From the NCBI GenBank assembly GCA_963844055.1, contig CAWJMN010000002.1:1054001-1118000 (forward strand): a DNA stretch of 64,000 nucleotides, given 5' to 3'. Below are positions 51,372 through 60,032 of this stretch, in pieces. This stretch comes from CAWJMN01 sp963844055. Lineage in GTDB: Bacteria; Planctomycetota; Planctomycetia; Pirellulales; Pirellulaceae. The notes beneath the pieces were generated by a model that was not told the origin of the DNA, searched no databases, and worked only from the letters and a program-made list of their open reading frames with translations. The stretch's first letter is position 1, and each line of letters opens with the position of its first letter. Position numbers and translations under genes: made by a program.

Positions 51372-52568
51372 CTACTTGGCGAAGTGTTGTTGGTAGAGGG
51401 CTTCGCAGAAGCGGTCGGTCATGCCTGCGAGGTAGTCACCGACCGTGCGCTCCAGGCCGGCAATCGGAACCCGCTTTTGAAAGTGCGGCGGAAGGAGCAG
51501 AGGGTCTTTTACATAGCCGTCGTACATCGTACGCAGGCGTTCTTGGGCTTGGGCACGCACTTCGATCAGCCGTGGATGGCGATAGACGCGATCGTAGAGG
51601 AACCGTTCGAGCTGGCGCTTCCGCTGGGCAATGTCGGGGCTGACGCCGACTCGGAAATCGAGCATCCGGGCCTGGGTACTGCTGGTGATGGTACCAGCTT
51701 CTAGGCCGGAGTACAGGAACTTGCCGACATGGCGAAGCAAGTCTGAAACTTGTCGGTCAATCAGTTCATGCACGACGCACTTGCGAAGCAGGTCTTCGGA
51801 AATGGCGGTGTACTGCTTGCGAACGTTGGTCACCGCGTCTTTGACTAGCTCATTCTCTTGCAGCTCATCCAGCGTGACGAGGCCGAGCTTCACGGCATCG
51901 TCACTGTCGTGAGCATCGTAGGTCATGCTGTCGGCCGCTTCAACGACTTGCACTTCTAATAGTGGGCCAAGGCCGGATGCTGCTGCGCCGTAGTTGCTGG
52001 TCTTGTCGGTGCGCGTAAGCTGTCCTTCTAAGACTTCTCGTGTGAGGTTGAGCCCAGGAAAACCGGGGTAGCGCAGTTCAAGCTCTTCGGCAATGGTGAG
52101 GGCATTTTGATTGTGGGAAAAACCGCCGTGGCCTTTGAGGCAGTCATGCAGGGCGTCTTCGCCAGCATGGCCGTACGGCGGATGGCCGATGTCATGAAAG
52201 AGGGCAAGGGCCTCGATCAAGTCTTCATTTAGACGGAGTGCACGGCCAATGGTTCGGGCAATGCTGGCCACTTCATGGGTATGCGTGAGGCGGGTGCGAT
52301 GGTAGTCCCCCATGTCCCCGGTGAAGACCTGCATCTTGTTGCTGAGGCGGCGGAAGGCATGGCTGTGCAGGATGCGATCGCGGTCACGCTGGTAGGGGCT
52401 GCGATAGGGATGCTCGGCCTCGGGATGCTTACGGCCTGCCGAGTCACGGCTGAACATGGCGTACTTGGCAAGGAGGACCTTTTCTCGTTCATGCACGCCG
52501 GCAAACATCGAAGGGGGCGTAGCGTCTGGCTCCTGTGACTTGGGGAGGTCTGCAGATGAAATATTCAC
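51372..52568 (-). CDS. dgt: Deoxyguanosinetriphosphate triphosphohydrolase-like protein (HD domain)
   Basis: The 398-residue protein starts at a GTG at 52568 with no strong site; the ATG at 52508 is an alternative. It hydrolyses dGTP or other dNTPs to nucleoside and triphosphate. KHPEAEHPYRSPYQRDRDRI and HSHAFRRLSNKMQVF are the usual start. The HD motif is present: RLTHTHEV (H98), then ALFHDIGHPPYGHAGE (H125-D126) and a final aspartate in YDAHDSDDAV. These residues form the metal site. It controls dNTP pools and may affect phage defence or mutation rate. It is the last gene of a possible minus-strand run with the DUF1614 gene 112 bases upstream. Confidence 0.93.
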   Translation of the reverse strand: MNISSADLPKSQEPDATPPSMFAGVHEREKVLLAKYAMFSRDSAGRKHPEAEHPYRSPYQRDRDRILHSHAFRRLSNKMQVFTGDMGDYHRTRLTHTHEVASIARTIGRALRLNEDLIEALALFHDIGHPPYGHAGEDALHDCLKGHGGFSHNQNALTIAEELELRYPGFPGLNLTREVLEGQLTRTDKTSNYGAAASGLGPLLEVQVVEAADSMTYDAHDSDDAVKLGLVTLDELQENELVKDAVTNVRKQYTAISEDLLRKCVVHELIDRQVSDLLRHVGKFLYSGLEAGTITSSTQARMLDFRVGVSPDIAQRKRQLERFLYDRVYRHPRLIEVRAQAQERLRTMYDGYVKDPLLLPPHFQKRVPIAGLERTVGDYLAGMTDRFCEALYQQHFAK

Positions 52569-52679
52569 ACCAAAACCAATTACTTCTCAAAGGGTCCAAG
52601 GCCGGAAGATCCTGCCGGTAGAACGGAAGTATAGAACAGAAATGGCAGTTTGCCTGCGGGACTTCGGTTTAACGGCCGT

Positions 52680-53396
52680 TTAGGCGAGGAAAGCCGCAAG
52701 CAGCCCCGAAACGACGATCCCGTCAAAGGTACCGGCCCCGCCAATTGAGATGAGGCCGGCCGAGACTTGCCCAAATCGGCGGAGGTGCAAAAGATCGCCC
52801 CCTACTAATGGGCCGAGGATGCCTGCGATGAAGGCAACGCTGGCCCGGACGTGGTTATATTCGTCTGGCCCAAGCAAAATCCAACTCGACACGACCGCCA
52901 CCAGAGGAGGCAGAAACGCAGGCAGAGCGATGCCAATGCCTGGCACTAAACGGACCGATCGGTAGCAAACAAAAATCGTTAGTGCGGATGAGGCGACGAG
53001 GGCAAAGCGAACGTGGGCCGCTTCATGCAGGACCAAGGGAAGCTGATAGAACGCGAGCATCAGGGGAATGATGCAGCCACCGACATTGACCGCCAGAATC
53101 GTTTGCTGGCGACTAGTGCCAGCCAAGGGAACCCAGCCTAGCTGCCGGTCGTAAAGGTCGGTTGGGTAAGCTTGATCTTCATCCCGCTGAAGGCGAAACA
53201 AGGGAAGGTTGATCATGCTTCCCAAGAAGATGCCGACCATCGTTGCGGTGGCGGCAAACGGACTGAGGTGCAGCTTGGCCAGGGCGTGCTTTACTGCGTC
53301 GAACACGGCAAAGGGGAGCAAGCAGATCCCCATCAAAACCATCACGAGCACCAACAGCCGAAGCTGTGGCATGTAGAGATCCCAGCCTCGATTCAT
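52680..53396 (-). CDS. DUF1614-like membrane protein
   Basis: This protein has 238 residues from the ATG at 53396, with AGGAG eight bases upstream; a GTG eight codons earlier is less likely. About seven hydrophobic helices are seen (LRLLVLVMVLMGICLLPFAV, ATMVGIFLGSMINLPLF, LAVNVGGCIIPLMLAF, GIALPAFLPPLVAVVSSWIL, ASVAFIAGILGPLVGG). The end has ISIGGAGTFDGIVVSG, the motif of DUF1614. The function is unknown, though members are often in archaea and bacteria with lipid or metal roles. It lies 66 bases after the hydroxyisobutyrate-dehydrogenase-like gene and probably shares its operon. Confidence 0.82.
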   Translation of the reverse strand: MNRGWDLYMPQLRLLVLVMVLMGICLLPFAVFDAVKHALAKLHLSPFAATATMVGIFLGSMINLPLFRLQRDEDQAYPTDLYDRQLGWVPLAGTSRQQTILAVNVGGCIIPLMLAFYQLPLVLHEAAHVRFALVASSALTIFVCYRSVRLVPGIGIALPAFLPPLVAVVSSWILLGPDEYNHVRASVAFIAGILGPLVGGDLLHLRRFGQVSAGLISIGGAGTFDGIVVSGLLAAFLA

Positions 53397-53462
53397 CGGC
53401 GGCTCTCCTGTAATTGCCACCCACTGAAGGATGGCAACGTAAACCCGCGACTTCTCGACTGG

Positions 53463-54386
<924 letters not shown>

Positions 54387-54599
54387 GTTGCTTCGTCACT
54401 TTGCTTGGACACTAACGGTTGCACAGAGTCGTTCGATGCACGGTCTAGTCCGATTCTGACTGGATTGGCAAATGCAAATCTAGCGAACGGACGTAAACAT
54501 GGGGCCTTTGGCAATCTTGGCCGCCCCTGAATGCCTTCGTATTGTAGCGACTCTCTGGCCGTCAAGCGCCCCGGGCAAAAGGAAGGAGCGCTCGCCCCG

Positions 54600-55109
54600 T
54601 TACCAGTTCTCGGTCGGGCGGCGGAGGATCTCGTTAAGGAGGACGGCGTTTCGCATTCCGGCGGGCGATTTCAGAAGTGCCCGCAGCGAATCGGCAGTTG
54701 CGCCCCCCTGCGACGAAACGGCCTCGGATGGACCAATCGAAGCGGGGCGCCCCTCAGGAGCCCCCTTCAAGGTGCCCACCGTGTGGTCGAAGGCTTGGTG
54801 GAGGTGAGCCTCCATGACGTCGTCGGCTTGGTCGACACCCTTTCCCAGCCGTGCACCTTGCTTGCCGATCCGATTGGAGCCGGCAAAGTCTCGCTGGACG
54901 TCGGCCGAAATCCGGTTGGACGGCGTTGGGTCGATCACCTGGGCCTCGACCACTTCGTCGGCCGCGGAGAGGAGGATGGGAGCCTCTTCACGCTTGGCGA
55001 CGGGTGCACGACTTCGCGCGGCAGCCTCAGCTTGGGCGCGGGCTTGCTGCTCTAATTGGGCACGGCGCTGGGCGGCACGCTTCAGGAATTCTGCAACTTC
55101 GTTGTTCAC
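54600..55109 (-). CDS. Hypothetical protein of the floA operon
   Basis: This protein has 169 residues from a GTG at 55109, with GAGG eight bases upstream; a GTG at 55118 is also possible. The N-terminal 40 residues (MNNEVAEFLKRAAQRRAQLE onwards) are a charged helix. The middle is low-complexity, and a last helix reads LRALLKSPAGMRNAVLLNEIL. No motif recognised. The gene begins only 15 bases after floA on the same strand, a conserved kind of pairing, so it may be a FloA partner. The last segment LRALLKSP may be a docking element. Confidence 0.7.
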   Translation of the reverse strand: MNNEVAEFLKRAAQRRAQLEQQARAQAEAAARSRAPVAKREEAPILLSAADEVVEAQVIDPTPSNRISADVQRDFAGSNRIGKQGARLGKGVDQADDVMEAHLHQAFDHTVGTLKGAPEGRPASIGPSEAVSSQGGATADSLRALLKSPAGMRNAVLLNEILRRPTENW

Positions 55110-55124
55110 CGGCGGCACCTCACT

Positions 55125-56183
55125 TTAGGTCGTTTTTGGTGGGGCATTGCCTGTGGTTGCAATGGTGCGTCGCATGTCGGTGTCGGCCTGGATGTTGCGG
55201 AGCTTGTAGTAGTCCATAACACCCAGCATGCCCGATTCAAACGCTTCCGCCATGGCCTTGGGAACTTCGGCCTCGGCCTGAATCACCTTGGCACGACTCT
55301 CTTCAATGCGAGCGTACTGTTCTTGTTCGGCTGCAACGGCCATCGCGCGGCGACCTTCTGCCTGAGCGCGGGCGACGCGGGTATCCGCTTCGGCTTGGTC
55401 AGCACGCAAGCGAGCACCGACGTTTTCACCGACATCGATATCGGCAATATCGATCGAGACGATTTCAAACGCGGTTTGGGAGTCGAGGCGGCGAGCCAGC
55501 ACCGCCTTGGAAATACGATCTGGGTTTTCCAGCACTTCCATGTGATCATCAGCAGAACCAATCGCGCTGACGATGCCTTCACCCACGCGGGCGATGATTG
55601 TTTCTTCGGTGGCACCACCGATCAGCTGTTGCAAGTTGGCACGCACCGTCACGCGAGCCTTGACCCGCAGAGAAATACCATTCTTGGCCATCGCTTCCAG
55701 CGTGTCTTTGCCACCGCTTTTTGCAGGGCAGTCAATAACCTTGGGATAAACGCTCGTTTGAACGGCTTCCAGAACGTTACGACCTGCAAGATCGATGGCG
55801 GTTGCTTCACGGTAGGAGAGCTTGATCGTTTTGGCTTTGCGTGCGGCAATCAGGGCGCGGATGACCAGTGGAACATTGCCACCCGACAGATAGTGAGCTT
55901 CGAGAGCCTTGCTGCTGAGTTCTGGATCATCGGTGAGGCCGGCCTGAACCGCCATGATCTTCGACTTGACGATCACATCTTTATTGACCTTTCGAAAGGT
56001 CATGCCGATGAGGTCAAACAGAGAGATGTTTGCGCCAGTGAGGACGGACTGAATCCAGAGCCGGAAGTAATTGGCGAAGACGAAGAACAGCACCAAGCAC
56101 ATCAGCAGCACGAAGCCAGCCACCACCAGGGCTAGTACGCTGCCAAGCTGAACATCGGGATTTTGCGCGAGTAGTAGTGCCAT
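55125..56183 (-). CDS. floA: Flotillin-like protein FloA
   Basis: This protein has 352 residues from the ATG at 56183, with AAGGA nine bases upstream. It starts with a membrane hairpin (VLALVVAGFVLLMCLVLFFV) and then GANISLFDLIGMTFRKVN, the UPF0365 / FloA signature. The SPFH region covers about 65-210 (AKTIKLSYREATAIDLAGRN, GISLRVKARVTVRANLQQL). The coiled flotillin tail follows (GARLRADQAEADTRVARAQA, ESRAKVIQAEAEVPKAMAEA). It oligomerises into membrane microdomains and helps organise membrane proteins. B. subtilis FloA (331 residues) is usually next to an NfeD gene; none is seen here. Confidence 0.94.
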   Translation of the reverse strand: MALLLAQNPDVQLGSVLALVVAGFVLLMCLVLFFVFANYFRLWIQSVLTGANISLFDLIGMTFRKVNKDVIVKSKIMAVQAGLTDDPELSSKALEAHYLSGGNVPLVIRALIAARKAKTIKLSYREATAIDLAGRNVLEAVQTSVYPKVIDCPAKSGGKDTLEAMAKNGISLRVKARVTVRANLQQLIGGATEETIIARVGEGIVSAIGSADDHMEVLENPDRISKAVLARRLDSQTAFEIVSIDIADIDVGENVGARLRADQAEADTRVARAQAEGRRAMAVAAEQEQYARIEESRAKVIQAEAEVPKAMAEAFESGMLGVMDYYKLRNIQADTDMRRTIATTGNAPPKTT

Positions 56184-56303
56184 GCTGTAATTCCTTAGAA
56201 GCCTGCAATCAGGCCCGACAAATCTTCCATCCCACCGAAATGTGTATCTCACACCGGATGCCCAAAGTCAAGCAGCGCTCACGCCCTGCAAGCGTATTGG
56301 GCC

Positions 56304-56678
56304 CTAGGCTAGAAGCATCCCAATCAAGCCTAAAAACAGCATGAGGGTTCCCAAAACGCCCATGACAATTCCAAAATAACACCGCCCGGCGCCGTGAACT
56401 TTCGGATTTTTCTTGATTTCGCGAAGACCTAAAATGCCAAACAAAATCGCCAATGGGCCGGGCAACGCACAGACCGAGATCAGGCCAAAATAGCCGGCAA
56501 GGATGGCCCAGATTGAGCGGTCCACCGGGACAAGCATCCGCACGACAGCATTGTTTTCTGTGGGAGCGGGGAGCGGATATTGGCCCGATTGATAGGGATT
56601 GGGCGTTGGCTGGTCTTGGAAAGGGTTGCCTGAAGGCTGTTGCCCGGGGCCGGGACCAAAGGGAGAACCGCTTGACAT
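56304..56678 (-). CDS. DUF4190-like membrane protein
   Basis: The 124-residue protein has GGAA nine bases before the ATG. The first 45 residues are rich in Gly, Pro and Gln (SPFGPGPGQQPSGNPFQDQP). Two membrane helices follow (IWAILAGYFGLISVCALPGPL and FGIVMGVLGTLMLFLGLIGM) around ILGLREIKKNPKVHGAGR, which matches the DUF4190 pattern. The function is unknown. It lies 120 bases before floA on the same strand, so it may be cotranscribed with the flotillin genes. Confidence 0.8.
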   Translation of the reverse strand: MSSGSPFGPGPGQQPSGNPFQDQPTPNPYQSGQYPLPAPTENNAVVRMLVPVDRSIWAILAGYFGLISVCALPGPLAILFGILGLREIKKNPKVHGAGRCYFGIVMGVLGTLMLFLGLIGMLLA

Positions 56679-56838
56679 ATGCCTGTTTCCAGAACGGATT
56701 GAAGAGGGGGCTTCCTAGTTGTACCCATGCAGCAACTTCGCCCCTAAGAACGGGTTGCACGCATTGGCCTTGTAGTCATACTGGACTGCTTGCTTCCTCG
56801 CAAGCAAATTCTATTTTTTTGACTCCAAGAGCCCCCTC

Positions 56839-57570
56839 GTGACTAATCCAGACGATCTGCCCCCTTCCGACGACGCCCCAGTGGATGAAACCGCACTGCC
56901 CGAAGTGGCTCCTGCGATCCCCCCTAGTGCCACCTTGGCCGAAGCCTTGGCCAAAGAAGGGATTGAGCTTCCCCCCGATCAATTGAAGCTGATTGATCTG
57001 TATGTTCGTCGACTTTGGGCCTGGAACGAGAAGATCAACCTGACTCGCCACACGGACTACGACAAGTTCGTGGGACGTGACCTAGCTGACAGCCTGCAAC
57101 TGGCCAAGCTGCTGCATCCGGGTGAAGAGATCTTGGACGTTGGAACGGGTGGGGGCGTGCCAGGTTTGCTGCTGGCGATTTTGCGGCCCGATGTCACGGT
57201 CCACCTGTGCGATAGCGTGCAGAAGAAGGCCCGCGTGGTCCAAGAGATCGCAAAGGACCTCAAGCTAAACGTGATGGTATTGGCCGAACGGGCGGAGAGC
57301 CATTTGCGTGACTATCGCTATGACGCCATTGTCTCGCGAGCTGTTGGACCGATCTCCAAGATGCTGCTGTGGTTCAAGCCGTACTGGGCCTCGATTGGTC
57401 GACTGCTGCTAGTGAAGGGTCCTCGCTGGGAAGAGGAAAAGGAAGAGGCACGCAGCGCGAACCTACTTCCGCAGCTCAACGTGAAAAAGGTCGTTGAGTA
57501 TCCGATGCCTGGCACGGAGTCCAATAGTGTGATCATCAAGATTTGGCATCGCGGCGCAACCGAGAAGTAG
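56839..57570 (+). CDS. rsmG: 16S rRNA (guanine527-N7)-methyltransferase
   Basis: This 243-residue SAM-dependent enzyme methylates G527 of 16S rRNA. The start is a GTG with a weak AAGAG site. About 30 residues at the N-terminus are acidic and variable. LWAWNEKINLTRHTDYDKFV is the family's entry helix, ILDVGTGGGVPGLLLAI (about 98-114) is the SAM-binding loop, VHLCDSVQKKARVVQEIAKD holds the acidic residue for the ribose, and YDAIVSRAVGPISKML is the catalytic region. The C-terminus is typical (VKKVVEYPMPGTESNSVIII-like). It is not next to parA or mnmG, with which it often occurs. Confidence 0.93.
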   Translation: MTNPDDLPPSDDAPVDETALPEVAPAIPPSATLAEALAKEGIELPPDQLKLIDLYVRRLWAWNEKINLTRHTDYDKFVGRDLADSLQLAKLLHPGEEILDVGTGGGVPGLLLAILRPDVTVHLCDSVQKKARVVQEIAKDLKLNVMVLAERAESHLRDYRYDAIVSRAVGPISKMLLWFKPYWASIGRLLLVKGPRWEEEKEEARSANLLPQLNVKKVVEYPMPGTESNSVIIKIWHRGATEK

Positions 57571-57647
57571 TTGCGACTGGTTGCCACAGTGCGGAAGGAA
57601 ACTCCGCACAAAGGGATGGCATATAAAACGTAGGCTGTGCGCATAAT

Positions 57648-57690
57648 AAATCGACGGGCTTCCTCACGAAGCACCGTCGATTTTCTTTTA
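57648..57690. terminator. Bidirectional terminator between rsmG and the DHS-like gene
   Basis: AAATCGACGG (57648-57657) pairs with CCGTCGATTT (57674-57683). An inner GCTT/AAGC stem (57658-57661 with 57669-57672) extends it. On the plus strand TTTTCTTTT follows. Confidence 0.85.
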
Positions 57691-57714
57691 TCTGCTATCG
57701 AATGGCCGGCCCGC

Positions 57715-58779
57715 TTAGCTGACGGCTTGTTCTGATTGATCGTAGATCTCGTTGAACTTGCGGAAGTTCCGCTGTTCCCAGCCACGCTTGTGGTAGCCAT
57801 AACCAACGATCAGAGGCACTGCCATAGTGGCTTCGCTAAAGACCATCTGTTCGTAGGTGGTATCTACCTTGCCCCAGCTGGAAGCTTCCTTCAGCGTGCT
57901 ACCCGAGAGGGCACCGTCACGAGCATCGGCAACGGTCACTTGGATCGCGTACTTGTGCATAGGAGCGTCGGCACCCAAGATGTCGGCCGCAACGACGATA
58001 TCTTGGGCAAAGTTCTTAGGAACGCCGCCGCCGATCATCAACAGGCCGGTTACTGGGTTGTTCAGCTTGACCTGGGTCAGCTCGTAGAAGTCCTTGGCAC
58101 TGTCGAAGGAGGTCTTTTCCTTGCCACGACGCTCATGGTAGTGGGCGACAATTCCCAGGCCTGCCGAGCAGTCCGAGAAGGCAGGGCAGAAAATTGGCAC
58201 ACCGTGCTGGTAAGCAGCGCCGATGATCGATTCATCCTTGCCGTGCGTCTTGAGGTATTCGCCCATCTTGTAGATGAGTTCACGCGACGAGTAGGGCCGT
58301 GGTGGAAGTTCATCGGCGATCTTCTTGACGGTTTCGTCACAGTAGCGAAGCTCATCTTCGTCGATCAGCGTGTCGTAGATGCGGTCGATCGCGTGGTCGC
58401 GAAGCATGCTGTCATACATGCCGGACTTTAGCTGTTCGGCAGCGACGTAGTGCTTGTAGCCCAGGGCTTCGAAGAAGTCTTGGTCGACGATGTTGGCACC
58501 GGTGCTGACGATGGCGTCAACCATGCGATGCTGGATCATGTCGATGAAGACTTGCTTCAAACCGGCGCTGATGAGCGAACCGGCCAAGCAGAGGATGATG
58601 CCGCAATCAGGATCGCGCAACATCCGGTCGTAAATGTCTGACGCACGATGCAGGTCACGCGCGCTGAACGCCATTCCCTGCATGGCTTCGACCAAGCCAA
58701 CCACATTGTGCTTCTTGACATCAATGTGCTGAATCGTGTCAGTCAACAGCTCTTGCTTTGAAGGATTCCAGCTGCTCAT
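57715..58779 (-). CDS. Deoxyhypusine synthase-like protein
   Basis: The 354-residue protein has AAGGG shortly before the ATG. It is a deoxyhypusine-synthase-fold enzyme using NAD and spermidine. ILCLAGSLISAGLKQVFIDM, VSTGANIVDQDFFEALG and GVPIFCPAFSDCSAGLGIVA are family motifs. The catalytic lysine is conserved as K304 in EASSWGKV, matching the lysine of human DHS that forms the covalent imine. Bacteria lack eIF5A, so these homologues are thought to make homospermidine or modify other targets. No polyamine gene is next to it. The strong terminator marks the end of its transcript. Confidence 0.9.
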   Translation of the reverse strand: MSSWNPSKQELLTDTIQHIDVKKHNVVGLVEAMQGMAFSARDLHRASDIYDRMLRDPDCGIILCLAGSLISAGLKQVFIDMIQHRMVDAIVSTGANIVDQDFFEALGYKHYVAAEQLKSGMYDSMLRDHAIDRIYDTLIDEDELRYCDETVKKIADELPPRPYSSRELIYKMGEYLKTHGKDESIIGAAYQHGVPIFCPAFSDCSAGLGIVAHYHERRGKEKTSFDSAKDFYELTQVKLNNPVTGLLMIGGGVPKNFAQDIVVAADILGADAPMHKYAIQVTVADARDGALSGSTLKEASSWGKVDTTYEQMVFSEATMAVPLIVGYGYHKRGWEQRNFRKFNEIYDQSEQAVS

Positions 58780-59088
58780 TGCCCTTACCGCTCCCCAAAA
58801 TAGTTCTTCGCTAACCCTACAGAATTCCGTTTATGCTTGCAAAACAAGGCGCTAATGAACTGGCCAATTTTACACGTCTTGGCCGGGGGGGCTAGTGCTG
58901 TTTTTCCGGCGAATGCCCCGCGAGCAAAAAATGTGGGAACAAGCCGCCCCAAATGGGCCGATTTGGGGCCCCAAGAGCCCCCCTCGCGTTGTGTTGTGCT
59001 TGCGCAGATAATTCGAAAGCTGCAAAGATTTGCAGAATCCTGTCGAAAACTTCGTTTTGTGGTTTCTCTCCAGCCAGAGGTCCCTGCC
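58780..59088. other. Intergenic region with a GC-rich inverted repeat
   Basis: The spacer lies between divergent genes. CCCCAAAT (58947-58954) and ATTTGGGG (58961-58968) form a perfect 8-bp inverted repeat with a six-base loop, next to further G/C runs. It could be an operator or attenuator of the gene at 59089. No small gene is supported. Confidence 0.45.
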
Positions 59089-60000
59089 ATGACAGATCTG
59101 TCTCGCCGTCTATTTTTTGGTGCTTCGGCCGCCACTGCTGCCACCCTAGCGGCCAGTTCTTCGACAGTTGCGCCGATCGCAAACGCCGCTGAAGAGCCCG
59201 CCGTAGACGTCGGCAGCTTGGGCAAAACCGCTCACACGAAGTTCGCCGTCAACATTGAGATGTGGTGGAAGAAGCTTCCCTTCATGGACCGGATCAAAAA
59301 GGCAGCAGAGTTTGGCTACCCGGCCGTTGAGTTTTGGCCCTTCGAAGGAAAAGACATTCCTGGCATCGCCAAGCTGGCCCAAGAGCTGAAGATCGAGATT
59401 TCGCAGTTCACGGCCTGGGGCTTTGAGCCGGGCATGAACAATCCCGCCAATGAAGACAAGTTCATCGCGACGATTGAAAAGGCTTGTGAAGTTGCCCACA
59501 CGCTCAACTGCCGCAAGATGACGGTGGTGGCAGGAAACAACCAAAAGGGGATGTCGCAGGAAGCGATGCTGGCCCAAGTGACCAAGGCGCTCAAGCGTGC
59601 CGCTCCGATCGTGGAGAAGGCTAAGGTCATGATCATCCTCGAATCGATGAATGGCCGCGTGGATCACCCGGGACACTGCCTGTACGGAAGTCCTGACGCC
59701 GTCAAGATTTGCCGAGACGTGAATTCGCCCATGGTGAAGATCAACTGGGACCTGTACCACATGCATATCAGCGAGGGAGACCTTTGCGGGCGCATGAAGG
59801 ACGGGATTGACCAAATTGGCTACCTCCAATTGGCCGATCACCCGGGCCGTAATGAGCCTGGCACCGGCGAGATTTTCTATCCACGCGTTTTGCGAGAAGC
59901 GATCGCTCTGGGCTACAAGGATTATGTCGGCCTTGAGCTCAATCCGAAGACGACCGAACTTGCCGCTGCCATTGCCGTCAACAAAGCGGACCAGTGGTAG
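59089..60000 (+). CDS. Hydroxypyruvate isomerase family protein, Tat-exported
   Basis: This protein has 303 residues from the ATG at 59089, with AGAGG nine bases upstream. The start LSRRLFFGASAATAATLAAS is a Tat signal. The rest is a xylose-isomerase-like TIM barrel. Probable metal ligands are the Glu in MIILESMNGRVDHPG, the Asp in INWDLYHMHI, the Gln in YLQLADHPGRNEPGTG and the Glu in YVGLELNP. E. coli Hyi converts hydroxypyruvate to tartronate semialdehyde, but exported planctomycete members probably act on other sugars or acids. The upstream frame to 58837 is an extension without family sequence. Confidence 0.9.
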   Translation: MTDLSRRLFFGASAATAATLAASSSTVAPIANAAEEPAVDVGSLGKTAHTKFAVNIEMWWKKLPFMDRIKKAAEFGYPAVEFWPFEGKDIPGIAKLAQELKIEISQFTAWGFEPGMNNPANEDKFIATIEKACEVAHTLNCRKMTVVAGNNQKGMSQEAMLAQVTKALKRAAPIVEKAKVMIILESMNGRVDHPGHCLYGSPDAVKICRDVNSPMVKINWDLYHMHISEGDLCGRMKDGIDQIGYLQLADHPGRNEPGTGEIFYPRVLREAIALGYKDYVGLELNPKTTELAAAIAVNKADQW

Positions 60001-60032
60001 TTCGGTAAGATTCCTGTTTGAGAAAGATCAAC

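Noticed and set aside
58785..59225. A minus-strand frame of 146 residues in the spacer before the isomerase-like gene
   Set aside because: It overlaps the Tat signal of the real gene and reads low-complexity sequence without a family.
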